From Polaromonas sp. SP1 (GTDB lineage: Bacteria > Pseudomonadota > Gammaproteobacteria > Burkholderiales > Burkholderiaceae_C): a stretch of 64,000 nt of DNA. The translations under genes were made by a program, and so were the position numbers. This document shows positions 19,941 to 29,073 of this stretch, piece by piece. Numbering within the stretch: position 1 is the stretch's first letter; every line of letters begins with the position of its first letter. The stretch is from contig NZ_CP031013.1 of the NCBI RefSeq assembly GCF_003711205.1, positions 2,894,501 through 2,958,500 on the forward strand, given 5' to 3'. Below the pieces are notes generated by a model that saw nothing but the letters and a program-made list of their open reading frames with translations, ran no database searches and had not been told where the DNA came from.

Positions 19941-21254
19941 TCAGGGATACAGGCCGCGCAATTCGCGCGTATGCAGGATGCGTTTGCAGGCCACGATGAA
20001 TGTCGCGGTGCGCAGGCTGACTTTCTGGTCTTGCGCCACATGCCAGACAGCGGCAAAAGCGTCTTTCATGATCTTGACGAGGCGCTTGTTGATTTCTTCT
20101 TCGTCCCAGAAGAAGCTGGAGAAATCCTGCACCCATTCAAAGTAGCTCACCGTCACGCCGCCGGCATTGGCGATCACGTCCGGCAGCACCAGCACATTGC
20201 GGTCGTGCAGGATGTCGTCGGCGGCCGGCGTGGTGGGGCCGTTGGCGCCTTCGATGATCATGCGTGCCTTGATGCGGCCGGCGTTGGCTTCAGTAATCTG
20301 CTGCTCCAGCGCGGCGGGGATCAGGATGTCGCACTCCACGTCCCAGAACTTGTCGTTGGCGATGACTTCTGCCTGCGCAAAGCCGCCCACGCTGCCGGTG
20401 GCTTCCACATGCTTGAGCAGCGCCGGCACATCCAGGCCCGCTTCGCGGTAAATGGTGCCGCCGTGATCTTGCACGGCCACCACGCGCGCACCGGTTTCGG
20501 CAAACAGCTTGCCCGCCACGCCGCCCACATTGCCGAAGCCCTGCACGGCCACCCGCGCGGTCGCAATATCAAGCCCGATGTGTTTGGCTGCTTCCACGCC
20601 CACGGTGTAGACGCCGCGGCCGGTCGCCTCTCGCCGGCCCAGCGAGCCGCCCAGGTCCACCGGCTTGCCTGTGACGACGCCGGTCGAGGTGGAGCCGGTG
20701 TTCATCGAATACGTGTCCATCATCCACGCCATGATCTGGTCGTTGGTGTTGACGTCAGGCGCCGGGATGTCTTTGTTGGGGCCGATGATGATGCCGATCT
20801 CGCTGGTGTAGCGGCGCGTCATGCGCTCGAGTTCGCCGCGCGAGAGCTTCTTCGGGTCGACGCGGATGCCGCCCTTGGCGCCGCCGTAGGGCACGTTGAC
20901 CGCGGCGTTCTTGACCGACATCCAGGCCGACAGGGCCATCACTTCAGACAGCGTGACGTCCTGGTGGAAGCGCACACCGCCTTTGCCGGGGCCGCGTGAA
21001 ACGTTGTGCTGCACGCGGTAGCCTTCAAAGTGCGCCACGGTGCCGTCGTCCATGTGAATGGGCACGTCGACGATCAGCACGCGCTTGGGCCGCTTGAGCG
21101 TTTCGGCCCAGCGCGCCAGGCTGCCCAGGTGGGGGATGACGCGGTCTACCTGCTGCAGGTAGTTGCCCCAGGGGCCAAGGTTGTCGGCCTGAAGGTAGGA
21201 AGGAAGGGGGTGGGAGCCGTTGGGGATGGGGCTCGATGGGGCTGCGTGTGACAT
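19941..21254 (-). CDS. gdhA: glutamate dehydrogenase (Glu/Leu/Phe/Val family)
   Basis: A 437-aa amino-acid dehydrogenase that interconverts glutamate and 2-oxoglutarate plus ammonia. The substrate site is complete: [12 protein letters not shown] (K91) and PYGGAKGGI with the catalytic lysine at K127. The Rossmann part contains [11 protein letters not shown]. The overall pattern resembles NAD-type GdhA/RocG-like enzymes more than the E. coli NADP enzyme, but coenzyme choice cannot be read safely. I use ATG 21254 because AAGGAG lies 8 bases upstream; the longer TTG start at 21260 would be only 2 bases from it. A strong terminator follows. Confidence 0.92.
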   Translation of the reverse strand: MSHAAPSSPIPNGSHPLPSYLQADNLGPWGNYLQQVDRVIPHLGSLARWAETLKRPKRVLIVDVPIHMDDGTVAHFEGYRVQHNVSRGPGKGGVRFHQDVTLSEVMALSAWMSVKNAAVNVPYGGAKGGIRVDPKKLSRGELERMTRRYTSEIGIIIGPNKDIPAPDVNTNDQIMAWMMDTYSMNTGSTSTGVVTGKPVDLGGSLGRREATGRGVYTVGVEAAKHIGLDIATARVAVQGFGNVGGVAGKLFAETGARVVAVQDHGGTIYREAGLDVPALLKHVEATGSVGGFAQAEVIANDKFWDVECDILIPAALEQQITEANAGRIKARMIIEGANGPTTPAADDILHDRNVLVLPDVIANAGGVTVSYFEWVQDFSSFFWDEEEINKRLVKIMKDAFAAVWHVAQDQKVSLRTATFIVACKRILHTRELRGLYP

Positions 21255-21360
21255 TGACAAAACTCCTTGTGGGATTTCTTGCGAAAAAACTCAATGCACG
21301 GAGCTTAAAAGCCGGCCTTTAATTAGTCCAAGGCATTGTGAACCAAACTCTATGCAAATA

Positions 21361-21372
21361 ATGCATATGCAT
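21361..21372. promoter_or_regulatory. perfect 12-bp palindrome upstream of gdhA
   Basis: ATGCATATGCAT is a perfect palindrome about 107 bases upstream of the gdhA start. A further ATGCA half-site lies a few bases away (ATGCAAATA at 21353). It could be an operator, but no regulator is identified. Confidence 0.3.
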
Positions 21373-21439
21373 GGACTTGAATTCCGCTACCCCTTTGCAG
21401 GCGGTGGCAGGGACTGAAAGCACCGCTTCCGCAGAGCGG

Positions 21440-23278
21440 TCAAACGGTGAACTGCAGCGTCGCCAGCCGCGCATAAACACCGCCGCGGTTTACCAGTTCG
21501 GTGTGCGTGCCTTGCTCCACCAGCCGGCCGTGGTCCAGCACCAGGATGCGGTCGGCCTGCTGCACCGTCGCCAGGCGGTGCGCAATCACCAGCGTGGTGC
21601 GGTCCTTCATCGCCGATTCAAGTGCTGCCTGCACCATGCGTTCGCTTTCGGCATCGAGCGCGCTGGTGGCTTCGTCCAGCAGCAGCAGCGGCGAGTTTTT
21701 CAGCATCGCGCGCGCAATCGCAATGCGCTGGCGCTGCCCGCCCGACAGCCGCACGCCGCGCTCGCCCAGGAAGGTGTCGTAGCCTTCGGGCAGGGCGGTG
21801 ATGAACTCATGTGCAAAGGCTGCCTTTGCTGCCGCCTTGGCCTCGTCATCCGTCGCACCGGGTTTGCCGTAGCGGATGTTTTCCAGCGCGCTGGTTGAAA
21901 AAATCACGGCGTCCTGCGGCACGATGCCGATGCGCTGGCGCAGGTCTTCCAGTGTCATGTCGGCTGTGCGCACGCCATCGAGCTCGATGCGCCCTGATGC
22001 CGGGTCGTAAAAACGCAGCAGCAGCTGGAACACGGTGCTTTTGCCCGCACCGCTGGGCCCCACGATGGCGACGGTCTCGCCGGGCGCCACGCTCAAGGTG
22101 AAATCCTGCAGGGCGGGCTGTGTCGGGCGTGACGGGTAATGAAAGGTCACTGCTTCAAATTTGATAGCGCTACCTCCTTGTATTACCTGGGCTGGTAGCG
22201 GATTTGAGGGTGAAACGACCGGTGAGCGCGATTGCAGCAATTCCATCAGCCGCTCAGTGGCGCCGGCCGCGCGCAGCAGGTCGCCGTACACCTCGCCCAG
22301 CACGGCGGCCGCGCTGGCCAGGATGATCACGTACACCACGGTCTGGCCCAGGTGTCCGGCCGAGATGTCGCCGCGCATCACCGCCTGCGTGCCCTGGTAC
22401 AGCCCCCACAGCAACCCCGCCGATGTCGCGATGATGATGAAGGCCACCAGCACCGAGCGCGCCCGCGTGCGGCGAATCGCGGTGTTGAAGGCGTTGGTGG
22501 TCGACTGGTCGAAGCGGGCCGATTCGCGCGCTTCGGCGGTATAGCTTTGCACGACGGGGATCGCATTGAGCACCTCCGCGGCAATCGCGCTGGAGTCGGC
22601 CACGCGGTCCTGGCTGGCGCGCGACAGCTTGCGCACGCGCCGGCCAAACCACACCGACGGCGCGACGATCAGCACCAGCCCGCCCAGCACCTGCACCATC
22701 AAATAGGGGTTGGTGTAGACCAGCATGCCCAGCGCGCCCACGCCCATCACCGCGTTGCGCAGGCCCATGCTCAGCGACGAACCCACCACCGTCTGCACCA
22801 GCGTTGTGTCGCCGGTCAGGCGCGACAGCACCTCGCCGGTTTGGGTGGTCTCAAAGAACTCGGGGCTTTGCCGCAGCACATGGCCGTATACCGCGTTGCG
22901 CAGGTCGGCCGTGACCCGTTCGCCCAGCCAGCTCACCATATAAAAGCGGCCCGCTGAAAAAAGCCCCAGTGCCGCGGCGACGGCAAACAGCTCAAAGAAG
23001 TGCGTGCGCAGCGCCATCAGCTGCTGGCCTTTGTCGGCCGCACTCAGGCCGCCATCGATCAGGCTGCGAAGGGCCAGCGGAAACACCAGCGTGGCGACGG
23101 CAGCCATTACCAGGAAGAACATGGCCAGCAGGATGCGCCCGCGGTAAGGCCGCAAAAAGGGCAGCAGGCCGGACAGCGAACGGGGCGAACCTTTGGCGCC
23201 AAGGGCGCCGGGGGAGGCGACTGCAGGAGGCGCGGAAGGGGCAATGGGCGAAGAAGGGGAAGCAGAAGAGGTAGCCAT
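21440..23278 (-). CDS. ABC exporter, fused permease and ATPase (MsbA/LmrA-like)
   Basis: A 612-aa half-transporter: an N-terminal six-helix membrane domain (about residues 35-340) and a C-terminal ATPase. The ATPase shows Walker A GPSGAGKST (about residue 407), the Q-loop, the signature LSGGQRQRIAIARA (about 508), Walker B LLLLDEATSALD and the H-loop VIAHRLAT. It probably works as a homodimer exporting lipids or drugs; the substrate is unknown. The linker between the domains, near residues 357-376, is encoded by a copy of the GCTAYCAAA repeat. The gene is divergent from marR, with 120 bases between the starts. Confidence 0.9.
   Translation of the reverse strand: MATSSASPSSPIAPSAPPAVASPGALGAKGSPRSLSGLLPFLRPYRGRILLAMFFLVMAAVATLVFPLALRSLIDGGLSAADKGQQLMALRTHFFELFAVAAALGLFSAGRFYMVSWLGERVTADLRNAVYGHVLRQSPEFFETTQTGEVLSRLTGDTTLVQTVVGSSLSMGLRNAVMGVGALGMLVYTNPYLMVQVLGGLVLIVAPSVWFGRRVRKLSRASQDRVADSSAIAAEVLNAIPVVQSYTAEARESARFDQSTTNAFNTAIRRTRARSVLVAFIIIATSAGLLWGLYQGTQAVMRGDISAGHLGQTVVYVIILASAAAVLGEVYGDLLRAAGATERLMELLQSRSPVVSPSNPLPAQVIQGGSAIKFEAVTFHYPSRPTQPALQDFTLSVAPGETVAIVGPSGAGKSTVFQLLLRFYDPASGRIELDGVRTADMTLEDLRQRIGIVPQDAVIFSTSALENIRYGKPGATDDEAKAAAKAAFAHEFITALPEGYDTFLGERGVRLSGGQRQRIAIARAMLKNSPLLLLDEATSALDAESERMVQAALESAMKDRTTLVIAHRLATVQQADRILVLDHGRLVEQGTHTELVNRGGVYARLATLQFTV
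22151..22208 (+). repeat. GCTAYCAAA element copy 1 (inside ABC exporter gene)
   Basis: The head GCTTCAAATTTGATAGC is followed by a body containing TACCTGGGCTGGTAGC. It lies antisense to the exporter gene and is read through in frame, encoding the stretch around PSNPLPAQVIQGGSAIKF between the membrane and ATPase domains. Confidence 0.75.
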
Positions 23279-23361
23279 TGCACGAGTTTAGTCACAAAGC
23301 CAGCCAACCCATTGCCTTAACAAAGGCATCCCAAGCAACAAAAGCCCAAACAAACACCGCC

Positions 23362-23390
23362 TTGACATTAATTGCTTAGGCATGTATTAT
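23362..23390 (+). promoter_or_regulatory. sigma-70 promoter of the marR-efflux operon
   Basis: TTGACA (23362-23367), a 17-base spacer and TATTAT (23385-23390), 8 bases before the marR ATG. The fit to the consensus is nearly perfect. Because the -10 box is so close to the ATG, the message may be leaderless or have a very short leader. The spacer and flanks (TAAT-TGC...GCA...ATTA) form an imperfect inverted repeat that could be the MarR operator. Confidence 0.8.
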
Positions 23391-23398
23391 TCGTCTCC

Positions 23399-23965
23399 AT
23401 GAAATCCAAAACCGCCAGCCCGCCATCCGGTCCCCAAGCCGGCCAGCCATCGCCAGCCACGCTGGAAACCCCTTTGTGCGGGTTGCCGGCGGAGTTTTAT
23501 TGCGCCTCCGACTACGACGCCGGCCAAAGCACCGGTTACCTGATGCGCCAGATCATTAACAGCGTCTCGCAGCAGGTCACGCGTGAGCTCGAGCCGAAAG
23601 GCCTGACCAACGCGCAGTGGGTGCCCATGCTCAAGCTGTACCTCGGAAAGGCCTCGACCGTGGCGGAGCTGGCGCGCCAATGCCAGCTCGACGCCGGCTC
23701 CATGACGCGCCTGCTCGACCGGCTGGAAGCCAAGGGCTTTTGCCGCCGCATCCGCTCCAGCGACGACAGGCGCGTCGTGAATATCGAGCTGACGCCCGAG
23801 GGCCGTGAAGCCGCCAAGGAAATCCCCGCCGTACTCAGCCGCGTTCAAAACGCCCACCTGGCCGGCTTTTCGGTGGAGGAGTGGCAAAGCCTCAAAGGCT
23901 ATCTGCGCCGCATTCTCGAAACCGCGCACACCCTTCAAGCAGCGAATGAAAAAGATGACAAATAA
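23399..23965 (+). CDS. MarR family transcriptional regulator
   Basis: A 188-aa winged-helix regulator. The MarR core is clear: 'LTNAQWVPMLKLY', helix-turn-helix 'TVAELARQCQLDAGSMTRLLD', then the wing 'IRSSDDRRVVNIELT' with the DxR of the family. The N-terminal 35 residues are Pro/Ser-rich and variable. As first gene of the marR-channel-emrA-emrB operon it is most likely an autorepressor released by a toxic ligand, by analogy with EmrR. A TTG start at 23372 would lie inside the promoter, so the ATG at 23399 is preferred. Confidence 0.92.
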   Translation: MKSKTASPPSGPQAGQPSPATLETPLCGLPAEFYCASDYDAGQSTGYLMRQIINSVSQQVTRELEPKGLTNAQWVPMLKLYLGKASTVAELARQCQLDAGSMTRLLDRLEAKGFCRRIRSSDDRRVVNIELTPEGREAAKEIPAVLSRVQNAHLAGFSVEEWQSLKGYLRRILETAHTLQAANEKDDK

Positions 23966-25574
23966 CAGCAACACACTTTGCGGCGCCTCCGCTGGCGCAT
24001 GTTCCAGCCACGTCGACCCCATAGAGCAAGCTGAGCGCCTGCCCGTGTGGCGCGCCTCTTTCCGCATGGCCCTGGTGGCCGCCGCCAGTGTGGTGGCCGT
24101 GGGCCTGATGGCGACCGGCCTGACTGGTTGCGCCGACATGTCCGGCATCACGCCGCAGTCCACCTTGCGCGATGCGCCTTCGCTGGGACTGAGTGCAGAA
24201 GCCACCACGGCCCAGGCGCCGCTGGCCGCCGAATGGTGGCGCGAATTCGGCGACGAGCAGCTCAACACGCTTGTAGCCCAGGCCCTGCAAACCAGCCCGA
24301 CACTCAAGCTCGCGCAGGCGCGCCTGGCACGCGCGCAAGCCGTGACGGAAGTGGCCGACGCCGCTACCTTGCCGCAGCTCACCGGCCAGCTTGATGCGAC
24401 CCGCCAGCGCTACACCGCCAACGGCGCGGTGCCGCCGCCGCTTGCGGGGTCCATCCGCGAAAGCGGCACGGCACAGCTCAACGCCAGCTGGGAGCTCGAC
24501 TTTTTCGGCAAGAACCGCGCAGCGCTCGACGCAGCCCTCGGCAGCGCCAACGCCGCCGAAGCCGACGCCCAGGCCGCGCGCGTGCTGCTGGCCAGCAACG
24601 TCGCCCGCACTTACTTCCAGTTGGTGCGCCTGAATGAGCAAACCAATGTGGCGCGCCGCACGCTGGCCCAGCGGGAAGAAACGCTCAAGCTGGTGCGCGA
24701 CCGCGTGGACGCCGGCCTGGACACCCGGCTGGAACTGCGCCAAAGCGAAGGCGGCCTGCCCGAAGCGCGCCTGCAGCTGGAGACGCTGCAAGAGCAGATG
24801 GCCCTGACGCGCAACGCCCTGGGCGCGCTGGTTGGACAGCCAAATATGGCTCTAGCCCAGACACCGCCTGCACAGTCCGCTATCAAAAATGTAGCAATCG
24901 GCGCCAGCATCCCGGCCGACCTGCTGGGCCGCCGCGCCGACATCGCTGCCGCCCGCTGGCGCGTTGAGGCTTCGTCCAAAGACGTGGTCAACGCCAAGAC
25001 CCAGTTCTATCCCAACATCAACCTTGTCGCTTTCGCCGGTTTTTCCAGCATTGGCCTGGGCCAATTGACGAATTCGGGCAGCCAGCAATGGGGTGTCGGC
25101 CCCGCGCTGCGCCTGCCGATTTTTGACGCCGGCCGGCTGCGCGCCAACCTGCGCGGCAAAACCGCCGACCTTGACGCAGCGGTGGAAAGCTACAACGCCG
25201 CCGTGATCGACGCGGTGCGCGACGTGGCCGACCAGGTCGCCTCATCGCAAGCCATTGCTCGCCAGCAAACCGAGCAACGCGCCGCACAGGAAGCCGCTGA
25301 AAGCGCTTATGAAATCGCCGTGCAGCGCTACAAGGCCGGCCTGGGCAACTACCTCAATGTGCTTACGGCTGAGACCAGCGTGCTGGCCCAGCGCCGCCAG
25401 GCGGTAGACCTGGCCGCCCGCGCGCTGGACACGCAGGTCGCGCTGATCCGCGCGCTGGGCGGTGGCTACGCGGCCGCCCCGGTGGCGACGGCATCTGCCC
25501 CGCCTACGGACGGTGCTACCAAAAAAGTAGCTGACTATCAAGGCGCTGCCTTGGCTGGAGCCACATTTCATTAA
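23946..25574 (+). CDS. NodT/OprM-type efflux outer-membrane lipoprotein
   Basis: An outer-membrane channel (542 aa) of the TolC/OprM family. A hydrophobic signal ends in a lipobox LTGC (Cys near residue 60). It is followed by 'EWWREFGDEQLNTLVAQAL' and two OEP repeats with helical coiled-coil regions, e.g. 'WELDFFGKNRAAL' and 'LRLPIFDAGRLRANL'. The chosen ATG overlaps the marR end by 20 bases; ATG 23955 and 24066 are alternatives, the last giving a signal peptide without basic residues. Two repeat elements lie inside: one near residues 299-317, one forming the last ~18 residues. Confidence 0.9.
   Translation: MKKMTNNSNTLCGASAGACSSHVDPIEQAERLPVWRASFRMALVAAASVVAVGLMATGLTGCADMSGITPQSTLRDAPSLGLSAEATTAQAPLAAEWWREFGDEQLNTLVAQALQTSPTLKLAQARLARAQAVTEVADAATLPQLTGQLDATRQRYTANGAVPPPLAGSIRESGTAQLNASWELDFFGKNRAALDAALGSANAAEADAQAARVLLASNVARTYFQLVRLNEQTNVARRTLAQREETLKLVRDRVDAGLDTRLELRQSEGGLPEARLQLETLQEQMALTRNALGALVGQPNMALAQTPPAQSAIKNVAIGASIPADLLGRRADIAAARWRVEASSKDVVNAKTQFYPNINLVAFAGFSSIGLGQLTNSGSQQWGVGPALRLPIFDAGRLRANLRGKTADLDAAVESYNAAVIDAVRDVADQVASSQAIARQQTEQRAAQEAAESAYEIAVQRYKAGLGNYLNVLTAETSVLAQRRQAVDLAARALDTQVALIRALGGGYAAAPVATASAPPTDGATKKVADYQGAALAGATFH
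24842..24895 (-). repeat. GCTAYCAAA element copy 2 (inside efflux channel gene)
   Basis: Head at 24879-24895 (plus strand GCTATCAAAAATGTAGC), with the body running leftwards to about 24842 and including the conserved TGGGCTAGAG on the minus strand. It is read in frame between the two OEP repeats of the channel, encoding the segment around MALAQTPPAQSAIKNVAI. Confidence 0.8.
25514..25569 (+). repeat. GCTAYCAAA element copy 3 (3' end of efflux channel gene)
   Basis: Head GCTACCAAAAAAGTAGC (25515-25531) and a body with CTTGGCTGGAGCCACATTT. It ends 2 bases before the TAA stop, so it encodes the C-terminal tail of the channel protein. Confidence 0.8.
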
Positions 25575-25675
25575 TAACTTTCTGCCGGCCCCCTGCGCTA
25601 TCGGGCCGCCATCACGCAGACATCACGCAAACAAGCAACGCATAACGAACACATCACAAACGGATTGCAAACACC

Positions 25676-27061
25676 ATGAGCACACCTGAATCCACCAACG
25701 CTTCCGCCGCCGCCACCGCACAGCCCGCCGGCAACCCCAAACGCAAAAAAGCCCTCACGGCGCTGGCCGCCGTCGTGGTCGTCGCCGGCCTGGGCTGGTC
25801 GGCCTATGAATACCTCGTCGCCAGCCACTATGAGTCCACCGACAACGCTTACGTGCAAGGCAATGTGATCCAGATCACGCCGCAGATCGGCGGCACCGTC
25901 ATGGCCATCATGGCCGACGACACCGACTTTGTGAAAGCCGGCCAGACGCTGGTGCAACTCGACCCGGCCGACGCCAAGGTCGCGCTCGAGCAGGCCGAGG
26001 CCGCACTGGCCCAAGCCGTGCGCCAGGTGCGCACGCTGTACGCCAACAACGGCACGCTCGCCGCGCAGATCGCGCTGCGCGACGCCGACGTGGCCAAGGC
26101 GCAGAGCGACATCGCCCGCGCCAGCGACGACCTGAACCGCCGCCAGTCGCTCACCGGCAACGGAGCGGTGTCCAAAGAAGAACTCAACCACGCCCAGACG
26201 CAACTGGCCAACGCCAGGAGCGCGCTGGCCGCGGCGCAGGCCGGTGTGGTCGCCGCACGCGAGCAGCTCACCAGCAACCAGGCGCTGACCGAAGGCACCA
26301 GCATCGAGCAGCACCCCAGCGTGCAGGTCGCTGCCGCCAAAGTGCGCGAAGCCTACCTGGCCACGCAGCGCGCCGGCCTGCTGGCGCCTGTCGACGGTTA
26401 CGTCGCCAAACGCACGGTGCAGCTCGGCCAGCGTGTGGCCGCCGGCACGCCCATGATGTCCATCATCCCGCTGAACCAGGTGTGGGTCGACGCCAACTTC
26501 AAGGAAGTGCAGCTGCGCAATATCCGCATTGGCCAGCCCGTGACCTTGGTGGCTGACCTTTACGGCAAAAAGGTCGAATACAAAGGCGCGGTGTCAGGCC
26601 TGGGCGTCGGCACCGGCGCGGCCTTTTCGCTGCTGCCCGCACAAAACGCCACCGGCAACTGGATCAAGGTGGTGCAGCGCGTGCCCGTGCGCATCGCGCT
26701 GGACGCCAAACAGCTCGCCGACAACCCGCTGCGCGTGGGCCTGTCGATGGACGCTGAAGTTGACGTGAGCAACAAGGACGGCAAGACGCTGGCCGACGCT
26801 CCGCGCGACGCTGCGCTGGCCCACACGCAAACCTACGGCGCGCAGGACGATGCGGCCGATAAAGATGTGCAGCGCGTGATTGCCGCCAACACCGGCAAGC
26901 CGGTCAAGGCCGCCAAGGCGGATGCCGCAGCCAGGCCCCGCGATGCCGCAGCCGAGGCCGTGCCCGCCGTGCGCCGCGAAGCGCCAGGCGCAGGCGCGCC
27001 GCATCTGCTGTCGGTCGCCAGCCACGGCGTGGCCGCAGCGCCCACCGGCCAGGCGCATTAA
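25676..27061 (+). CDS. emrA: HlyD/EmrA-type membrane fusion protein
   Basis: A periplasmic adaptor (461 aa). It has a cytoplasmic N-terminus, one membrane anchor (about residues 24-43), then the biotinyl-lipoyl half 'STDNAYVQGNVIQITPQIGG', a long alpha-helical hairpin (about 95-210), the second lipoyl half 'LLAPVDGYVAKRTVQLGQ' and beta-barrel 'VWVDANFKEVQLRNIRIGQ'. This is the EmrA pattern linking an inner-membrane DHA2 pump to the outer channel. The last ~100 residues are an Ala/Lys/Pro-rich extension beyond the usual EmrA length (about 390 aa), probably disordered. It lies 101 bases after the channel gene and 96 before emrB. Confidence 0.92.
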   Translation: MSTPESTNASAAATAQPAGNPKRKKALTALAAVVVVAGLGWSAYEYLVASHYESTDNAYVQGNVIQITPQIGGTVMAIMADDTDFVKAGQTLVQLDPADAKVALEQAEAALAQAVRQVRTLYANNGTLAAQIALRDADVAKAQSDIARASDDLNRRQSLTGNGAVSKEELNHAQTQLANARSALAAAQAGVVAAREQLTSNQALTEGTSIEQHPSVQVAAAKVREAYLATQRAGLLAPVDGYVAKRTVQLGQRVAAGTPMMSIIPLNQVWVDANFKEVQLRNIRIGQPVTLVADLYGKKVEYKGAVSGLGVGTGAAFSLLPAQNATGNWIKVVQRVPVRIALDAKQLADNPLRVGLSMDAEVDVSNKDGKTLADAPRDAALAHTQTYGAQDDAADKDVQRVIAANTGKPVKAAKADAAARPRDAAAEAVPAVRREAPGAGAPHLLSVASHGVAAAPTGQAH

Positions 27062-27157
27062 GACCCGTTGCCGGTTGCCGCGCCTTTGATCGTTCTTTGA
27101 TCGCGCTGCTCCGGCTCTGATCGGCTCATTCACCGGCTCAAACTCCTCCAGGTTCCC

Positions 27158-28726
27158 ATGGCCTCCGCAACTGCTTCCGACTACATCCAACCGCCGCCGC
27201 TGACAGGCTCGGCACGCCTGTGGGGCACGCTGGCGCTTTCCGCCGCGACCTTCATGAACGTGCTGGACACCTCGATCGCCAACGTGTCGCTGCCGGCCAT
27301 CGCCGGCGACCTGGGCGTCAGTCCCAACCAGGGCACCTGGGTCATCACGAGCTTTGGCGTGGCCAACGCGATTGCCGTACCGCTGACCGGCTGGCTGTCG
27401 CAGCGCTTCGGCCAGGTGCGGCTCTTCACCACCAGCGTCATCCTGTTCGTCATCACCTCGTGGCTGTGCGGCCTGGCGCCCAACATGACCACGCTGATCT
27501 TCCTGCGCGTGCTGCAGGGCCTGGTCGCCGGGCCCATGATTCCGCTGTCGCAGGCCTTGCTGCTGTCCAGCTACCCGAAAGCGCTGGCCGGGCTGGCGAT
27601 GGCGCTGTGGTCCATGACGACGCTGATCGCGCCCGTGATGGGGCCGCTGCTGGGCGGCTGGATCACCGACAACATTTCCTGGCCGTGGATTTTTTACATC
27701 AACATCCCGGTCGGCTTTGCCGCGGCCTTCATCACCTGGAGCATCTTCAGGAAGCGCGAAAGCATGACGCGCAAGCTACCGATTGATTCCGTGGGGCTGG
27801 CGCTGCTCGTCATCTGGGTCGGTGCGCTGCAGATCATGCTCGACAAGGGGCAGGAGCTGGACTGGTTCCATTCCGGCGAGGTGATTGCGCTGGGCATCGT
27901 CGCGCTGGTCGGCCTGATCGCCTTCGTGATCTGGGAGCTGACCGAAGAACACCCGGTGGTGGATTTGACGCTCTTCAAGCGGCGCAACTTCTGGGCCGGT
28001 GCCTTGGCGCTGTCCGTCGGCTACGGCCTTTTCTTCGGCAACGTGGTGCTGCTGCCGCTGTGGCTGCAGCAGTACATGGGCTACACCGCCACGCAGGCCG
28101 GCATGGTGCTGGCGCCTGTCGGGGCCTTTGCCTTGCTGCTGTCGCCCATCGTCGGAAAAAACATCGCCAGGGTCGACCCGCGCCGCTTCGCCGCGTTTGC
28201 CTTCATGGTGTTCGGGCTGGTGCTGTGGATGCGCTCGAACTTCAACACCCAGGCCGACTTCACCACCATCATGATCCCCACCATCATCCAGGGTGTGGCC
28301 ATGGCCTTCTTCTTTATCCCGCTGGTCACCATCACGCTGTCAGGCATCTCGCCCGACAAGATCCCGGCCGCCTCGGGCCTGTCCAACTTCGTGCGCATCA
28401 CCGCTGGCTCTTTCGGCACGTCCATCGCCACCACCATCTGGCAAGACCGCGCCGCCATGCACCACGCGCAGATCAGCGAATACGTGAATCAGGGGAGCGT
28501 CGCCACCAACAGCGCCCTCACAGGCCTGGCCGGCGCGGGCCTTTCCCCCGACCAGGCCCTGGGCACCATCAACCGCCTGGTCGACCAGCAGGCCTACATG
28601 CTGGCGGCGAATGATGTGTTTTATGTCTCGGCACTGATCTTCTTGCTTTTGATTCCGCTGGTGTATTTGACCAGGCACGCCAAAGCCGGGGCGGGGAGTG
28701 CGGATGCTGCGGCCGGAGCGCACTGA
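27158..28726 (+). CDS. emrB: DHA2-family MFS drug exporter (EmrB/QacA)
   Basis: A 522-aa, 14-helix proton-driven multidrug exporter. It shows the DHA2 signatures: 'NVLDTSIANVSLPAIAGDLG' (motif D1) near the N-terminus, 'GWLSQRFGQVRLF' (motif A), 'RVLQGLVAGPMIPLSQ' and 'APVMGPLLGGW' (motif C). With EmrA and the OprM-type channel it should form a three-part pump spanning both membranes; the substrate is not predictable. It is the last gene of the operon, with a strong terminator 24 bases downstream. Confidence 0.94.
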   Translation: MASATASDYIQPPPLTGSARLWGTLALSAATFMNVLDTSIANVSLPAIAGDLGVSPNQGTWVITSFGVANAIAVPLTGWLSQRFGQVRLFTTSVILFVITSWLCGLAPNMTTLIFLRVLQGLVAGPMIPLSQALLLSSYPKALAGLAMALWSMTTLIAPVMGPLLGGWITDNISWPWIFYINIPVGFAAAFITWSIFRKRESMTRKLPIDSVGLALLVIWVGALQIMLDKGQELDWFHSGEVIALGIVALVGLIAFVIWELTEEHPVVDLTLFKRRNFWAGALALSVGYGLFFGNVVLLPLWLQQYMGYTATQAGMVLAPVGAFALLLSPIVGKNIARVDPRRFAAFAFMVFGLVLWMRSNFNTQADFTTIMIPTIIQGVAMAFFFIPLVTITLSGISPDKIPAASGLSNFVRITAGSFGTSIATTIWQDRAAMHHAQISEYVNQGSVATNSALTGLAGAGLSPDQALGTINRLVDQQAYMLAANDVFYVSALIFLLLIPLVYLTRHAKAGAGSADAAAGAH

Positions 28727-28749
28727 GACAGTTGCAACTCGGTTCAATC

Positions 28750-28774
28750 AAAAAGGCGCCTTGGGCGCCTTTTT
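28750..28774 (+). terminator. Rho-independent terminator of the efflux operon
   Basis: A stem of AAAAAGGCGCC and GGCGCCTTTTT with a TTG loop (11 bp, perfect), 24 bases after the emrB stop. The flanking A and T runs make it effective in both directions. Confidence 0.92.
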
Positions 28775-28780
28775 CTTTGT

Positions 28781-28838
28781 GCTATCAAATCAATAGCTAC
28801 TCGTGCATGTGGATATTGGGCTACAGGCCTATTTAATA
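28781..28838 (+). repeat. GCTAYCAAA element copy 4 (intergenic)
   Basis: Head GCTATCAAATCAATAGC, identical to copy 5, followed by a body ending TGGGCTACAGGCCTATTT. It lies 6 bases after the emrB terminator and is the only copy outside any gene. Confidence 0.85.
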
Positions 28839-28840
28839 CA

Positions 28841-29073
28841 AAAATTTGCGGTCGATCAGGTGGCATTTGACCAACGCGGCCCATCATCCACCAGTGGCGC
28901 CATGCTGCGGGTTTCCCCGGAATTTTGCTATTCGTATGAGTTCCGTAAATTTCCTGGAGGTCCAATACGCGATTGGCTAACGAGCGTTTTGATGCTTGAG
29001 TTGAATGCCAGCCATCGGGCTGTTCCGCAGGTGTGCGGTCTAGGTACTCCAGCCATCTCAACGAAATAAATTC
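28841..29073. other. intergenic stretch without a convincing gene
   Basis: Between copy 4 of the repeat and the next gene. A short plus-strand frame (28803-29069, 88 codons) and a longer minus-strand frame cross it, but neither has a ribosome-binding site or a recognisable domain, and the plus frame starts inside the repeat. The base composition is more AT-rich than the flanks. GGCTAAC at 28975 and GTTGAAT near 29000 resemble integron core boxes. Confidence 0.4.

Noticed and set aside
19890-20999. 369-codon plus-strand open frame
   Set aside because: It runs opposite to gdhA, whose domains and catalytic lysines are unmistakable. The frame is His/Arg/Ala-rich as expected for an antisense shadow in high-GC DNA.
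28803-29069. 88-codon plus-strand frame before the zinc-ribbon gene
   Set aside because: It starts inside repeat copy 4, lacks a ribosome-binding site and shows no domain.
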